A stretch of 64,000 nt of DNA from Sphaerisporangium perillae (GCF_023276435.1 NZ_JALLPO010000038.1:35895-99894); one strand, 5' to 3'; counted from the first letter of the stretch, positions 1-10,042 are shown. The notes: a model not told the origin generated them from the letters alone. Program-made: numbers and translations.

Positions 1-110
1 GAGGGTGGTGGTCACGTGGCCGTCCTTTGCCGGGTGTGCGGGGATCTGCACCGTCAAGCTAGGACGGGCCGGCTACGGCCGCCGTGAGGGGAACGTGAGA
101 ACTCTATGAA
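1..110. other. window edge, no gene seen
   Basis: This first stretch lies downstream of the ROK kinase gene, whose stop is at 111 on the minus strand. I see no open frame with a family signature and no clear terminator stem. Any feature to the left is outside the window. Confidence 0.4.
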
Positions 111-1043
111 TCAGTGGGTGTCCAGGGCGCTGCGCGGGGATGCCGGGAGCGCCATGCGGGCGGCGCCGACCAGGCCGGCGTCCCGGCCGAGCGCCGCGGG
201 TGTGACCCGCAGCCGCCGGACGAACGCGAGGCCGGCCCGCTCGGCGACCGCGCGGCGCAGCGGCGCGAACAGCACCTCGCCCGCGGCGGCGACCCCGCCC
301 CCGACGACGACCTGGTCGAGGTCGCAGATGGCGGCCACGGAGAGGATCGCTCCGGCGAGCGCCCCGGCCGCCCGTTCGAAGGCGGCGCGGGCGACCCGAT
401 CGCCCGCGGCGGCGGCCCCCGCGAGGTCGCGGGCATCGGCGCCGCGCCATCCCTGCTCGGTGGCCCAGCGGACCATCGAGGGGCCGCTCGCGATGGTCTC
501 GACGCATCCGGTGGCGCCGCAGGGGCAGGGCGAGCCGCCGGGGTCCACCACGATGTGACCGATGTGCCCGGCGTTCCCGGTGGGCCCGATGTACGGGGCG
601 CCGCCCAGGACGAGCCCGCCGCCGATGCCGGTGGAGACGACGATGCCCAGCATGGTCTCGGCCTCCCGCCCGGCGCCGCGCCAGTGCTCGCCCACGGCCG
701 CCGCCACGGCGTCCCCGACGAGGTGGCAGCGGGCTCCGGGCACGGCGTCGGCCACGCGCGCGAGGATCGGGAACTGCCGCCAGGCGGGGATGTTAACCGG
801 GCTGACCGTCCCCGCGAGGAGGTCGAGCGGCCCGGCGGAGGCCACGCCGACCGCCAGCGGCGGGGCGTCGCCGGCCACCTCCCGGAGCAGGCCGGTCAGG
901 GCGTCGCTCACGATGCCCGGCCGGCCCGGCGGTGCGGCCGGGGTGGGGACCTCGCGGCGGCGCAGCACCGAGCCGTCCTTGCCGATCAGGGCGGCGGCCA
1001 GCTTGGTGCCACCGATGTCGGCGGCGAGCACGTGCGAAGACAT
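111..1043 (-). CDS. ROK family sugar kinase (glucokinase/mannokinase-like)
   Basis: Cytoplasmic ROK kinase of 310 residues, the usual family length. The phosphate-binding DIGGTK motif is at residues 9-14, and the ROK zinc-type cluster CPCGATGCVE is near residues 173-182, preceded by GNAGHIGH. Such enzymes phosphorylate hexoses with ATP. The neighbourhood (ROK repressor, sugar ABC importer, alpha-mannosidase) suggests glucose or mannose released from mannosides, which is inference. Oddity: the usual catalytic N-D pair reads GDAVAAA (G110-D111), with the Asp kept. The ATG is at 1043, preceded by a GAGGAGCCC-type ribosome site. It is probably co-transcribed with the ROK repressor upstream, about 115 bp away. 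Confidence 0.85.
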   Translation of the reverse strand: MSSHVLAADIGGTKLAAALIGKDGSVLRRREVPTPAAPPGRPGIVSDALTGLLREVAGDAPPLAVGVASAGPLDLLAGTVSPVNIPAWRQFPILARVADAVPGARCHLVGDAVAAAVGEHWRGAGREAETMLGIVVSTGIGGGLVLGGAPYIGPTGNAGHIGHIVVDPGGSPCPCGATGCVETIASGPSMVRWATEQGWRGADARDLAGAAAAGDRVARAAFERAAGALAGAILSVAAICDLDQVVVGGGVAAAGEVLFAPLRRAVAERAGLAFVRRLRVTPAALGRDAGLVGAARMALPASPRSALDTH

Positions 1044-1158
1044 GGGCTCCTCGTTGCACGGGGGAGGGAGATCGGGGCTCGCGACGCCGGGGGACCGGCG
1101 CCACGGGGTCGGGGCAACACGATGTCACAGCGCGTCACAGTGCCTGAGGTCGGGGGCG

Positions 1159-2424
1159 TCACGAGGTGAGCAGGGTGCCGAGACGGGGAGCGTAGGTGGC
1201 GTGGAAGACCAGCGACGCCGCGCCGATCGCGGCGGCGTCGGCGGCGATGGGGGAGGTCTCGACGTGCACCTGGTGCAGGCGGCGGGCCAGGGGACGGCTC
1301 GCCACGGCCTCGGCGATGACCTGGTGGTAGATGTGGCCGACCTTGTGCATGGCGGGCCCGCCGAGCACCAGCAGGTCGATGTCGAGCATGTTGACGATGC
1401 TCACGGCGGCGTCGGCGAGCCGGGCGGCGACCATGTCGATCACCTCGCGGGCGAGGGGATCGCCCTCGGCGGCGGCCGCGCAGATGGCGGCGTGGTCGGG
1501 ACCTCCAGGGCCGCCGGCCGGGTCGGCGCCGGGGTCCTTCTCGGGACCGTTCCCCGGGCCGGCGGCGAGCATGCTCCCGGCGCCCTCGGCGAGGCGGGTG
1601 CGCACGGCCGCCTCGATGGCGCTCGGGCAGCAGATCGCCTCGACGCAGCCGCGGTTGCCGCAGTAGCAGTCGGGCCCGTCGGGCATCACGGTGATGTGGC
1701 CGAACTCGGCGGCGTTGAGCGATCTGCCGCGGTAGATCTGGTTGTCCAGGAACAGGCCGCCGCCGATGCCGGTGCCGAGGTACAGGTAGGCGAAGCTGGC
1801 CGTGGCGCGGGCGAGGCCGGCCCACCGCTCGCCGATGGCCGCCGCCGCGGCGTCGTTGTCGAAGGTCACCGGGAAGCCGGTGTGCTCCTCCAGCAGGCGC
1901 TTGATCGGCACCTGGTCCCATCCGCTGAGGCGCGGCGGGAAGTTCATGACGCCGTCGGCGTCGAGCGGGCCGGGGCAGGCCAGGCCGATGCCGAGGACCT
2001 TGTGGTCGGGCACGCCCGCATGCCTCAGCATGTCGCGGGCCGTGCGGGCCATCTGGCGGATGACCTCCTCGGGCGACAGGCCGGGGCGTACGTCAGTGTG
2101 GAGCACGGTGACCGGTTGCCCCGCGAGGTCGGCCAGGACGTAGGAGATCTCGCCGGGGTCGAAGTGGATGCCGACGGCGTATCCGGCGGCGGGGTCGACC
2201 CGCAGGATGGTACGGGGCTTGCCGCCGCTGGAGGGGAGCGATCCGTCCTCGACCACCAGCCCTTCCTCCAGGAGCTTGCGGACGATGACCGAGACGGTCT
2301 GGGCGGTGAGCCCGGCGTGCTTGGCGATCTGGACGCGGCTGATGCCGTCCGAGACCTGGATCGCCTCGAGGACGACGGCACGGTTGTAGCTGCCTACTTT
2401 CGGCAGGTTTGTGCCCATCCGCAT
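1159..2424 (-). CDS. ROK family transcriptional repressor
   Basis: 421-residue ROK regulator. An N-terminal winged helix-turn-helix lies at about residues 15-65 (SRVQIAKHAGLTAQTVSVIV). It is followed by the ROK fold with GIGLACPGPLDADG, GTGIGGG and the zinc cluster CYCGNRGCVE. A Gly/Pro/Asp-rich low-complexity insert, around residues 285-310, is not typical and looks like an unstructured loop. The gene diverges from the sugar ABC operon at 2617, and the palindrome at 2474-2490 lies between them, so it most likely represses both directions until a sugar or sugar phosphate binds. The sugar identity is inferred from the neighbours only. Confidence 0.88.
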   Translation of the reverse strand: MRMGTNLPKVGSYNRAVVLEAIQVSDGISRVQIAKHAGLTAQTVSVIVRKLLEEGLVVEDGSLPSSGGKPRTILRVDPAAGYAVGIHFDPGEISYVLADLAGQPVTVLHTDVRPGLSPEEVIRQMARTARDMLRHAGVPDHKVLGIGLACPGPLDADGVMNFPPRLSGWDQVPIKRLLEEHTGFPVTFDNDAAAAAIGERWAGLARATASFAYLYLGTGIGGGLFLDNQIYRGRSLNAAEFGHITVMPDGPDCYCGNRGCVEAICCPSAIEAAVRTRLAEGAGSMLAAGPGNGPEKDPGADPAGGPGGPDHAAICAAAAEGDPLAREVIDMVAARLADAAVSIVNMLDIDLLVLGGPAMHKVGHIYHQVIAEAVASRPLARRLHQVHVETSPIAADAAAIGAASLVFHATYAPRLGTLLTS

Positions 2425-2473
2425 GTATGACTCCCGGCGTCCTCGATGTCCTCAGGCAATATCGCATAGCCCG

Positions 2474-2490
2474 TTGACTTAGTAAATCAA
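2474..2490. promoter_or_regulatory. candidate ROK repressor operator
   Basis: TTGACTTAGTAAATCAA is a near-palindrome (TTGA.TTA.TAA.TCAA) in an AT-rich pocket between the divergent ROK regulator and binding-protein genes. Its position and the TTAnTAA core suit a ROK-type operator. No binding data support it. A second partial inverted element, GACTTAAGTTC, follows at 2494. Confidence 0.55.
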
Positions 2491-2616
2491 AAAGACTTAA
2501 GTTCTCGTCACCGAAGGAAACACGGCCGAAACACGGTCGGCCGACCGCTCCGGTGCGGGGATCGGGGCCCGGCGCAGCGTCCCTGTGGTCGGCCGCACGG
2601 CCGGAGAAGGAGTCCG

Positions 2617-3987
2617 ATGAGACGAGCGATGGTTGCCTCGATACTGGCGGTCGCGGTTGCGGCCGCAGCCGGCGCATGTGGTGGGGACAGCGCCGAAAAG
2701 GGTGCAAGCGGGGCCAAGGAGATCGAGGTCCTGTACAAGGTGGAGCCCACCTGGCCGCACCTGGAGAAGATGCTCAAGCAGGCCAAGACGCAGTACGAGG
2801 CCGCGCACAAGGGCGTCACCATCAAGCTGACCGCGGTGCAGGGCGGCAACGAGGTCTACTACACCAAGCTGGCCCTGCTGAACCGCTCCGCCGACTCGGC
2901 CCCCGACGTGTACCTCCACGACACCTTCCAGGTCAACGCCGACGTCGCCGCCGGCAAGCTGGCCCCGCTCGATGACTACCTGAAGACCTGGCCCGACTGG
3001 AGCTCGCAGTACTCCGAGGCGGTCCAGCAAGCCGCCAAGGGCCCCGACGGCAAGATCTACGGTGTCCCGATCAGCACCGACACCCGTGGTCTCTGGTACA
3101 ACAAGGACGTCTTCGCCAAGGCCGGCATCCAGGTGCCCTGGGAGCCCAAGACGTGGGCCGACGTGCTGACCGCCGCCCGCGCCATCAAGCAGAAGGTCCC
3201 CGGCGTCCAGCCGTTCAACATGTACTCCACCAAACCGCTCGGCGAGGCCGCCACCATGCAGGGCTTCGAGATGCTCCTGTACGGCGCCTCCGGCGGCACC
3301 CTGTACGACGAGACGCAGAAGAAGTGGGTCGCCGGCGGCAAGGCCTTCACCGACTCGCTCGCCTTCATCAACACCATCTACCGCGAGGGCCTCGGACCCA
3401 AGCCGGCCGACGCGTTCGACCCCAAGCTCGGCGATAAGGTCGGCAACTGGTTCGCCGCCGGGAAGCTCGGCATCGGCCTCGACGGGGCGTGGGCCTCCGC
3501 CTCCTGGAAGCCTGGCACCGCCGTCAAGCCCTGGCCGGAGTGGACCGAGAAGATGGGCTGGACCAAGATGCCGACCCAGAACGGCGAGGCGCCGGGTGCG
3601 GTCAGCATGTCCGGCGGCTGGGTCATGGCGATGAGCTCCTACGCCAAGGACAAGAAGGACGCGTTCGACTTCATCACCATCGCCACCAACAAGGAGAACA
3701 CGCTCCTCTACTCGCTCGGGAGCGGCGACCTCGCTCCCCGCAAGGACGTCGCGGCCGATCCCCAGTACACCGCCGGCAACCCGAGCGTGAAGTTCTGGAC
3801 CGACCTGGCCTCGGTCACCCACTACCGCCCGGCCTACGAGGTGTACCCGAAGGTGTCGGCCGAAGTGCAGAAGGCCATGGAGGCGATGACCACCGGGTCC
3901 AAGGCCCCCGACGCCGCGGCCAAGGAGTACGCCGACGCGCTGCCCGGCGTCGTCGGCGGGCCGGACAAGGTGCTCGCCGGCTCATGA
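2617..3987 (+). CDS. ABC sugar transporter, extracellular solute-binding lipoprotein
   Basis: 456-residue family 1 extracellular sugar-binding protein. A short positively charged signal peptide ends in a lipobox-like AGAC, with the lipid-modified Cys at residue 21. It is then followed by the binding fold with VYLHDTFQVNADVAAGKLAPLDD and the conserved GLWYNKDVF segment. The protein should be anchored outside the membrane and deliver an oligosaccharide to the two permeases that follow. The ATG at 2617 has a strong AGAAGGAG ribosome site. The stop overlaps the next start (ATGA at 3984). The downstream GH38 enzyme suggests alpha-mannosides as ligand, which is inference. Confidence 0.92.
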   Translation: MRRAMVASILAVAVAAAAGACGGDSAEKGASGAKEIEVLYKVEPTWPHLEKMLKQAKTQYEAAHKGVTIKLTAVQGGNEVYYTKLALLNRSADSAPDVYLHDTFQVNADVAAGKLAPLDDYLKTWPDWSSQYSEAVQQAAKGPDGKIYGVPISTDTRGLWYNKDVFAKAGIQVPWEPKTWADVLTAARAIKQKVPGVQPFNMYSTKPLGEAATMQGFEMLLYGASGGTLYDETQKKWVAGGKAFTDSLAFINTIYREGLGPKPADAFDPKLGDKVGNWFAAGKLGIGLDGAWASASWKPGTAVKPWPEWTEKMGWTKMPTQNGEAPGAVSMSGGWVMAMSSYAKDKKDAFDFITIATNKENTLLYSLGSGDLAPRKDVAADPQYTAGNPSVKFWTDLASVTHYRPAYEVYPKVSAEVQKAMEAMTTGSKAPDAAAKEYADALPGVVGGPDKVLAGS

Positions 3988-4913
3988 CCTCCGCCACCGT
4001 GACGTCGCCGCGGCCGGCCGGTTCCCTCGACCGGAGGGAGCCGGACCGGCCGGTCGGCGGGGCCCTGCGCCGGCTGCTGCCGTTGTTCCCCGCGCTGGTC
4101 CTGCTGGTGGTCTTCATGGCCGGGCCCATCCTGTGGAGCGTCTACATCGCCTTCACCAACGAGACGCTGACCGGCGCGGCGTCGGTGAACTCGCGATTCG
4201 TGGGTCTGGGCAACTTCGTCAAGATGTTCGGCGACGAGGACTTCCGCAACTCTTTCCTGCTCACGTTCATCTTCGTGATCGGCTCGGCGGTCATCGGGCA
4301 GAACACGCTCGGCCTGGTCATCGCGCTGCTCCAGCGCGGGCGCGCCCGGGCGGTCCGGAGCGTGGTGAACGGCGTCGTCATCGCGGCATGGGTGGTGCCC
4401 GAGGTGGTCGCGGCGGCGTGCTGGTACTCGTTCCTGGCCGAGGAGGGCACGCTGAACGAGGTGCTCGCGGGCCTTGGATTCTCGCAGGACTGGCTGTACT
4501 CCGCGCCGATGATCGCCATCATCCTCGCCAACGTCTGGCGCGGCACCGCGTTCTCGATGCTCGTCTACTCGGCGGCGCTCTCCGACGTCCCCGCCGACCT
4601 GCTGGAGGCGGCGTCGGTGGACGGCGCGAGCGGCTGGAGCCGGCTGGTGCACATCACCCTCCCGCTCATCCGCCGCTCGATCATGTCGAACCTCATGCTG
4701 ATCACGCTCCAGACGCTGGCGAGCTTCGGCCTGATCTACGCCCTCACCGGTGGCGGGCCCGGCACGGCCAGCCAGACCACGCCGCTGTACATGTACGAGC
4801 AGGCGTTCCGCTACTTCGAGATCGGGTACGGCAGCGCGATGGCACTGGTGATGCTCGTCATCGGCGCCCTGTTCTCCATGGTCTACCTGCGCCTGATCAA
4901 GGCGGACGCGTGA
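3984..4913 (+). CDS. ABC sugar transporter permease (first subunit, MalF-like)
   Basis: 309-residue inner-membrane permease. Start chosen at ATG 3984, which overlaps the stop of the binding-protein gene by four bases. After a charged N-terminus the first membrane segment is LLPLFPALVLLVVFMAGPIL. The EAA cytoplasmic loop that docks the ATPase reads EAASVDGASGWSRLVHITLPL, near residues 205-225. Six membrane helices are expected. No dedicated ATPase gene is in the operon, so a shared MsiK-type ATPase encoded elsewhere probably powers it, as is known for actinomycete sugar importers. Confidence 0.92.
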   Translation: MTSATVTSPRPAGSLDRREPDRPVGGALRRLLPLFPALVLLVVFMAGPILWSVYIAFTNETLTGAASVNSRFVGLGNFVKMFGDEDFRNSFLLTFIFVIGSAVIGQNTLGLVIALLQRGRARAVRSVVNGVVIAAWVVPEVVAAACWYSFLAEEGTLNEVLAGLGFSQDWLYSAPMIAIILANVWRGTAFSMLVYSAALSDVPADLLEAASVDGASGWSRLVHITLPLIRRSIMSNLMLITLQTLASFGLIYALTGGGPGTASQTTPLYMYEQAFRYFEIGYGSAMALVMLVIGALFSMVYLRLIKADA

Positions 4914-4962
4914 TGGCCCCGGTGTCCGTCCCCGCCCGCCCGCGAGCCCGGCAGGAGCGCCC

Positions 4963-5784
4963 ATGACCCGCCTGGCAGCCCGCACGGCGGCGCTGGTGTC
5001 GCTCGCCGTGATCACCATCGCCTTCGTCGGCCCGTTCCTCTGGGTGCTGCTCGCCTCGCTCCAGCCGGACGCCAACCTCACGGCCAAGCCGACCTTCGAG
5101 TTCTCGCTGCGGAACTTCGGCGCCGTGCTGACCTGGGACATCATCTACCGGCCGGTCCTGAACTCGATCGTCATCTCCGGCGCCACCGCGCTGCTCACCG
5201 TGGTGGTCTCCGGTCTCGCGGCCTACCCGCTCTCCCGCTACAAGCTGCGCTTCAAGCGGCACTTCATGCTGACGCTGCTGTTCACCACCGGTCTCCCCGT
5301 GACGGCGATCATGGTTCCGGTCTACTCCATGTTCTTCCGGTTCAACCTGTACGGGTCGATTCCCGCCATGGTGCTGTTCCTGACGGCCAGTTCGCTGCCG
5401 TTCGCCATCTGGATGATGAAGAACTTCATGGACAGCGTGCCGGTCAGCCTGGAGGAGGCCGCCTGGGTCGACGGCGCCGGGTGGGTGCAGTCGCTGGCGC
5501 GGGTCGTCGGGCCGCTCATGGCGCCCGGCATCGCCGTCGTCGCGATCTTCGTGTTCGTCGGCCAGTGGGGGAACTTCTTCGTCCCCTTCGTCCTGCTGGA
5601 CACGCCGGAGAAGCAGCCGGCGGCGGTCACCATCTACACCTTCTTCTCGCAGTACGGCCAGGTCGCCTACGGGGAGCTCGCCGCCTTCTCTGTCATCTAC
5701 ACGGCCCCGGCCGTGGTGCTCTATGTCGCCGTGAACAAATACCTCGCCGGTTCGTTCAGCTTCGCCGGATCAGTGAAGGGTTGA
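4963..5784 (+). CDS. ABC sugar transporter permease (second subunit, MalG-like)
   Basis: 273-residue partner permease, 49 bp after the first subunit, with a GCCCATG start. It has the MalG-type hydrophobic pattern and the EAA loop EEAAWVDGAGWVQSLARVVG at about residues 163-182. The pair should form the transmembrane channel for the mannoside. The gap upstream could encode a slightly longer N-terminus, but no better start with a ribosome site is visible. The stop lies three bases before the TTG of the alpha-mannosidase gene, so translation is probably coupled. Confidence 0.92.
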   Translation: MTRLAARTAALVSLAVITIAFVGPFLWVLLASLQPDANLTAKPTFEFSLRNFGAVLTWDIIYRPVLNSIVISGATALLTVVVSGLAAYPLSRYKLRFKRHFMLTLLFTTGLPVTAIMVPVYSMFFRFNLYGSIPAMVLFLTASSLPFAIWMMKNFMDSVPVSLEEAAWVDGAGWVQSLARVVGPLMAPGIAVVAIFVFVGQWGNFFVPFVLLDTPEKQPAAVTIYTFFSQYGQVAYGELAAFSVIYTAPAVVLYVAVNKYLAGSFSFAGSVKG

Positions 5785-5787
5785 CCC

Positions 5788-8700
5788 TTGCGTATCACCA
5801 GCGTCGAATCCACTGAGCTCTTCGTCGAGGCCGGGCAGGTCGTCCGCGTCCATGTCGAAGGGCCTCCGGGTGAGATCGAGGTCCGCGTCACCGGCCCCGG
5901 CGTGGCCGGCGTGACCCGCACGGGCGGGCGCCCGGCGGAGGTCGCAGTGTCCACGGACGCCGCCCCGGGCGCGCGCGTCCCCATCGAGGTGACGGTCTCC
6001 GGCGCGGACGGCCCCGGGGAAGCCGTGGCCGGCGAGCTGGTGGTGGCCGAGCCCGGCTGGACGGTGTGGATGGTGCCCCACTTCCACTACGACCCGGTCT
6101 GGTGGAACACCCAGGCCGCCTACACCACCACCTGGGACGCCGCCGGCGCGGTCGCCCAGGAGTTCCGCGGCGACCGGCAGAACGCCGGGTTCGACCTGAT
6201 GCGCGAGCACCTGGAGACCGCGCGGCGCGATCCCGACTACAAGTTCGTGCTCGCCGAGGTCGACTACCTCAAGCCCTACTGGGACGCCCACCCCGAGGAC
6301 CGCGACCACCTGCGCCGGCTGCTCGCCGAGGGCCGCGTCGAGCTGATGGGCGGCACCTACAACGAGCCCAACACCAACCTCACCTCGGCCGAGTCGACCA
6401 TCCGCAACATCGTCTACGGGGTCGGCTTCCAGCGCGACATAGTGGGCGGCGACCCCGCCACGGCCTGGCAGCTCGACGTCTTCGGGCACGACCCGCAGTT
6501 CCCCGGGCTGATCGCCGAGGCCGGGCTCACCTCCAGCTCCTGGGCCCGCGGCCCGCACCACCAGTGGGGCCCGATGCTCACCGGGCGCGACCGCGAACGC
6601 GACGGCTGGGGCGACCCGTCCACCATGCAGTTCCCCGCCGAGTTCGAGTGGCTGTCGCCGTCCGGCAAGGGGGTGCTCACCCACTACATGCCCGCCCATT
6701 ACAGCGCGGGATGGTGGCTGGACTCCTCCGCCGACCTCGCCACCGCCGAGGAGGCGGTGTACGCGCTGTTCCTCCAGCTCAAGAAGGTCGCGGCCACGCG
6801 CAACCTGCTGCTGCCCATGGGCACCGACTACTCGCCGCCGAACAAGTGGGTCACCGAGATCCACCGCGACTGGAACGCCCGCTACGTCTCGCCGAGGTTC
6901 GTCATCGGGCTGCCCAAGGAGTTCTTCGCGGCCGTGCGCTCCTCGCTCGCCGAGTCGCTCACCGAGGCCTCGCCGCAGACCCGTGACATGAACCCGGTCT
7001 ACACCGGCAAGGACGTCTCCTTCATCGACACCAAGCAGGCCCAGCGGTCCGCCGAGTCGCTGGTCGCCGACGCCGAGAAGTTCGCCACCCTCGCCGCCGT
7101 CACCACCGGCGCCCGCTACCCGCACGCCGCCCTGGACAAGGCGTGGCGGCAGCTGGTCTACGGCGCGCACCACGACGCGATCACCGGCTCGGAGTCCGAC
7201 CAGGTGTACCTCGATCTGCTCACCGGCTGGCGCGAGGCCCACGACGTCGGCCAGGGCGTGCTCGCCGCCTCGCTCGGCGAGCTGACCGCCCGCGTCGACA
7301 CCCGGGGCGAGGGCACCGCCGTGGTCGTGTGGAACCCCTCGTCGTGGGCGCGCACCGACCTGGTCCGCGTGCGGCTCGAGCTGCCCGCGCCCGGCGCGTA
7401 CGGCGTCCGCGTCAGCGACCCCGAGGCGGGCGAGCTGCCCGTGCTGCTGGAGAACCCCGAGCACCACGAGGACGGCGGGCTCGCCGCCGTCGACGTGGTC
7501 GTGCTCGCGCGGGACGTGCCGTCCCTGGGCTGCCGCACCCTGCGGGCCGAGCCGGTCGCCGAGGCGGCCCCGCTCGGCTGGACCGCCCGCGACGGGCACG
7601 CCATCTCCACCGCCGCCCACCTCGTCGAGGTCGACCCGGCCCGCGGCGGCTGCGTGTCCCGGTTCTACGACGTCGCCCGCGACCGCGAGCTGCTCCAGCC
7701 CGGCCGCGTCGGCAACGAGCTGGTCGTGTACGACGAGTACTCCGCGCACCCGGAGTTCCACGAGGGCCCCTGGCACCTGGTGCCCAAGGGCACCACCACC
7801 GGCTCGGCCGAGCGGCCCGCCACGTCGGTCACCACCGAGACGTGCGCCCTCGCCGAGCGCGTCACCGTCACCGGCCGCGTCGGCCCGGCCTCCTACACCC
7901 AGCAGATCACCCTGTGGCACGGCCTCGACCGCGTCGACTGCGTCACCCACCTCGACGAGTTCGAGGGGACCGACCAGCTCGTCCGGCTGCGCTGGCCCGC
8001 CCGCGTCCCCGGCGCCCTGCCGGTCAGCGAGGTCGGCGACGCCGTGGTCGGCCGGGGCTTCGGCCTGATCGACGTCGACTCCGGGGAGCACCCCTGGACG
8101 CTCGACAACCCCGCCGGCGCGTGGTTCGCGCTCTCCTCCACCGCGCGGGTCGCCCTGACCGCCGAGGACGGCACGCCGATCGGCGCCCGGGCCATCGGCA
8201 TCGCCGAGATCATCGGAGGCGAGCCGCGCGAGCTGGCCGTGGCGCTCGTCCGCAAGGGCGTCACCGCCACCTGCTCCAGCGCCCCCGGCCCCCGGTACGG
8301 CGACCTCAGCGTCGACTCCAACCTGCCCGACGTCCGGGTCGCGCTCGGCACGCCCGAGGAGAACCCGTTCGTGGCCCAGGTGCTCGAGGCCGCCGACCCC
8401 GCGTACGCCGCGCTGCTGCGCGCGCGCCTGGCGGCCGGCGGCCGGGCCCGCGTCTGGGTCCCCGCCGCCGAGCCCCTGGAGAAGGTGTGGGTGCCGAGCG
8501 CCGACCTCACCGGGCCGCGCGCGCTCCCCGTGCTGATCGTCGCGGGGGAGGGCGCCACCGAGGAGCTCGCCGCCGACCTGGACGACGCCGTCATCGAAGT
8601 CACCCAGCCCGCCGAGCTGGCCGCCCTCACCGAGCCCGCGCTGGACGACTACACCGTCGGCGTGGTCAACCGGGGCATCCCGGGCTTCGCCGTCGACGCG

Positions 8701-9993
8701 AGCGGCGCGCTCCACCTGTCGCTGCTGCGCTCCTGCACCGGCTGGCCGTCCGGCGTGTGGATCGACCCGCCCCGGCGCACTGCCCCCGACGGGTCGAACT
8801 TCCAGCTGCAGCACTGGACGCACTCCTTCGAGTACTCCCTGGTCACCGGGGCCGGCGACTGGCGCGAGGCCCGGCTCGTGGACCACGGCCACGATGTCAA
8901 CCACCCGCTGTCCGCCGTGGCGGCGCCCGCGCATGAGGGGCGGCTGGCCGCCACGACCTCCTTGCTGTCGGTCGAGCCCGCAGGCAAGGTCGTGCTCGCG
9001 GCGCTCAAGGCCACGGGCAACCCGCTCGCCACCGGCCGCGAGGCCGGGGAGGTCGACGGCATCACCCTGCGGCTGTACGAGGCGGCGGGCGAGCAGGTCA
9101 CCGCCACCGTCCGCACCGCCCTGCCGCTCGGCGAGACCCGCCGCGCCGACCTGCTCGAACGGCCCCTCGCGCCGCTGTCGCCCGAGGCGATCGAGCTGAC
9201 CGGCATGGAGATCGCCACCGTCACGGCGGCGGTCGCCTCCCCCTCGGAGGCCTCCGGGGCCGGGCTCGGGCCGGCGGGCGAGCCGTACCAGCCCGTCTAC
9301 ACCCGTTACTGGCTGAACAACACCGGGCCGGCCCCGGTGGGCAACATGCCCGTCGCCGTCCACCTCTCGCCGGCCGGCCTGCCCGTCTCCGGGGCCGTCG
9401 AGCTGCGGGTGTCCGTCGCCTCCGGGCTCACCGAAGGGGAGGCGGCCGGCGTGGTCACCCTGCTCGCCCCCGACGGGTGGACGTGCGAGCCGGCCGAGCG
9501 GCCGTACGCGCTGCCGCCCGGCGGGCACGCCTCCTTCCCGGTCAGGGTGACCCCCGCGGACGGCGCGGCCCCCGGCGAGTACTGGCTGCGGGCACGCCTG
9601 TCCCACGGCGGCCAGGCGTACGAGGACGTCGCCCGCCTGCACGTGGGCGACGGCGAGGAAGCCGGCCTCGACGTCGTGGTGGAGACCCCGCGTGTGCCGC
9701 TGGCCCCGGGCGACACCGCGGCCGCCTCGGGGGCGGTGGAGGTCCTGCTCCGCTCCCCGGCCCGCACGGAGGTGTCCGTCCAGGCGCAGCTCATCAGCCC
9801 CTGGCACACGTTCGAGCTGATCCCCGAATGGAACACCGGAGTGGTCGTCCCCGCCGAGGGCGAGGCCCGGCTCCGCTTCGACCTCCAGGCGCCCCCTGGC
9901 ACCCGGCCGGGCCGCTGGTGGGCGGTGGTCAAGCTCGCCTGCGCCGGCCGGCTCCACTACACCGAGGCCATCGAGATCGAGGTGCGGGGATGA
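5788..9993 (+). CDS. GH38 alpha-mannosidase, very large
   Basis: 1401-residue glycoside hydrolase of family 38, which releases alpha-linked mannose. The metal site is in WTVWMVPHFHYDPVWW (H100, D102), the probable nucleophile is D230 in LDVFGHDPQFP, and a further metal histidine lies in GAHHDAITGS near residue 461. The N-terminal 90 residues form a beta-rich domain ahead of the catalytic barrel. The last 300 residues carry NEW3/NPCBM-like beta domains (YWLNNTGPAPVGNMPV onward), which bind or position glycans in other enzymes. There is no signal peptide, so it probably acts in the cytoplasm on imported oligosaccharide. The start is TTG at 5788, tightly coupled to the permease gene. Confidence 0.9.
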   Translation: MRITSVESTELFVEAGQVVRVHVEGPPGEIEVRVTGPGVAGVTRTGGRPAEVAVSTDAAPGARVPIEVTVSGADGPGEAVAGELVVAEPGWTVWMVPHFHYDPVWWNTQAAYTTTWDAAGAVAQEFRGDRQNAGFDLMREHLETARRDPDYKFVLAEVDYLKPYWDAHPEDRDHLRRLLAEGRVELMGGTYNEPNTNLTSAESTIRNIVYGVGFQRDIVGGDPATAWQLDVFGHDPQFPGLIAEAGLTSSSWARGPHHQWGPMLTGRDRERDGWGDPSTMQFPAEFEWLSPSGKGVLTHYMPAHYSAGWWLDSSADLATAEEAVYALFLQLKKVAATRNLLLPMGTDYSPPNKWVTEIHRDWNARYVSPRFVIGLPKEFFAAVRSSLAESLTEASPQTRDMNPVYTGKDVSFIDTKQAQRSAESLVADAEKFATLAAVTTGARYPHAALDKAWRQLVYGAHHDAITGSESDQVYLDLLTGWREAHDVGQGVLAASLGELTARVDTRGEGTAVVVWNPSSWARTDLVRVRLELPAPGAYGVRVSDPEAGELPVLLENPEHHEDGGLAAVDVVVLARDVPSLGCRTLRAEPVAEAAPLGWTARDGHAISTAAHLVEVDPARGGCVSRFYDVARDRELLQPGRVGNELVVYDEYSAHPEFHEGPWHLVPKGTTTGSAERPATSVTTETCALAERVTVTGRVGPASYTQQITLWHGLDRVDCVTHLDEFEGTDQLVRLRWPARVPGALPVSEVGDAVVGRGFGLIDVDSGEHPWTLDNPAGAWFALSSTARVALTAEDGTPIGARAIGIAEIIGGEPRELAVALVRKGVTATCSSAPGPRYGDLSVDSNLPDVRVALGTPEENPFVAQVLEAADPAYAALLRARLAAGGRARVWVPAAEPLEKVWVPSADLTGPRALPVLIVAGEGATEELAADLDDAVIEVTQPAELAALTEPALDDYTVGVVNRGIPGFAVDASGALHLSLLRSCTGWPSGVWIDPPRRTAPDGSNFQLQHWTHSFEYSLVTGAGDWREARLVDHGHDVNHPLSAVAAPAHEGRLAATTSLLSVEPAGKVVLAALKATGNPLATGREAGEVDGITLRLYEAAGEQVTATVRTALPLGETRRADLLERPLAPLSPEAIELTGMEIATVTAAVASPSEASGAGLGPAGEPYQPVYTRYWLNNTGPAPVGNMPVAVHLSPAGLPVSGAVELRVSVASGLTEGEAAGVVTLLAPDGWTCEPAERPYALPPGGHASFPVRVTPADGAAPGEYWLRARLSHGGQAYEDVARLHVGDGEEAGLDVVVETPRVPLAPGDTAAASGAVEVLLRSPARTEVSVQAQLISPWHTFELIPEWNTGVVVPAEGEARLRFDLQAPPGTRPGRWWAVVKLACAGRLHYTEAIEIEVRG

Positions 9994-10042
9994 GGTCCAT
10001 CGGCGCGACGCCGGCCGGGACGCGAGTGCGGCGGCGAGCACG

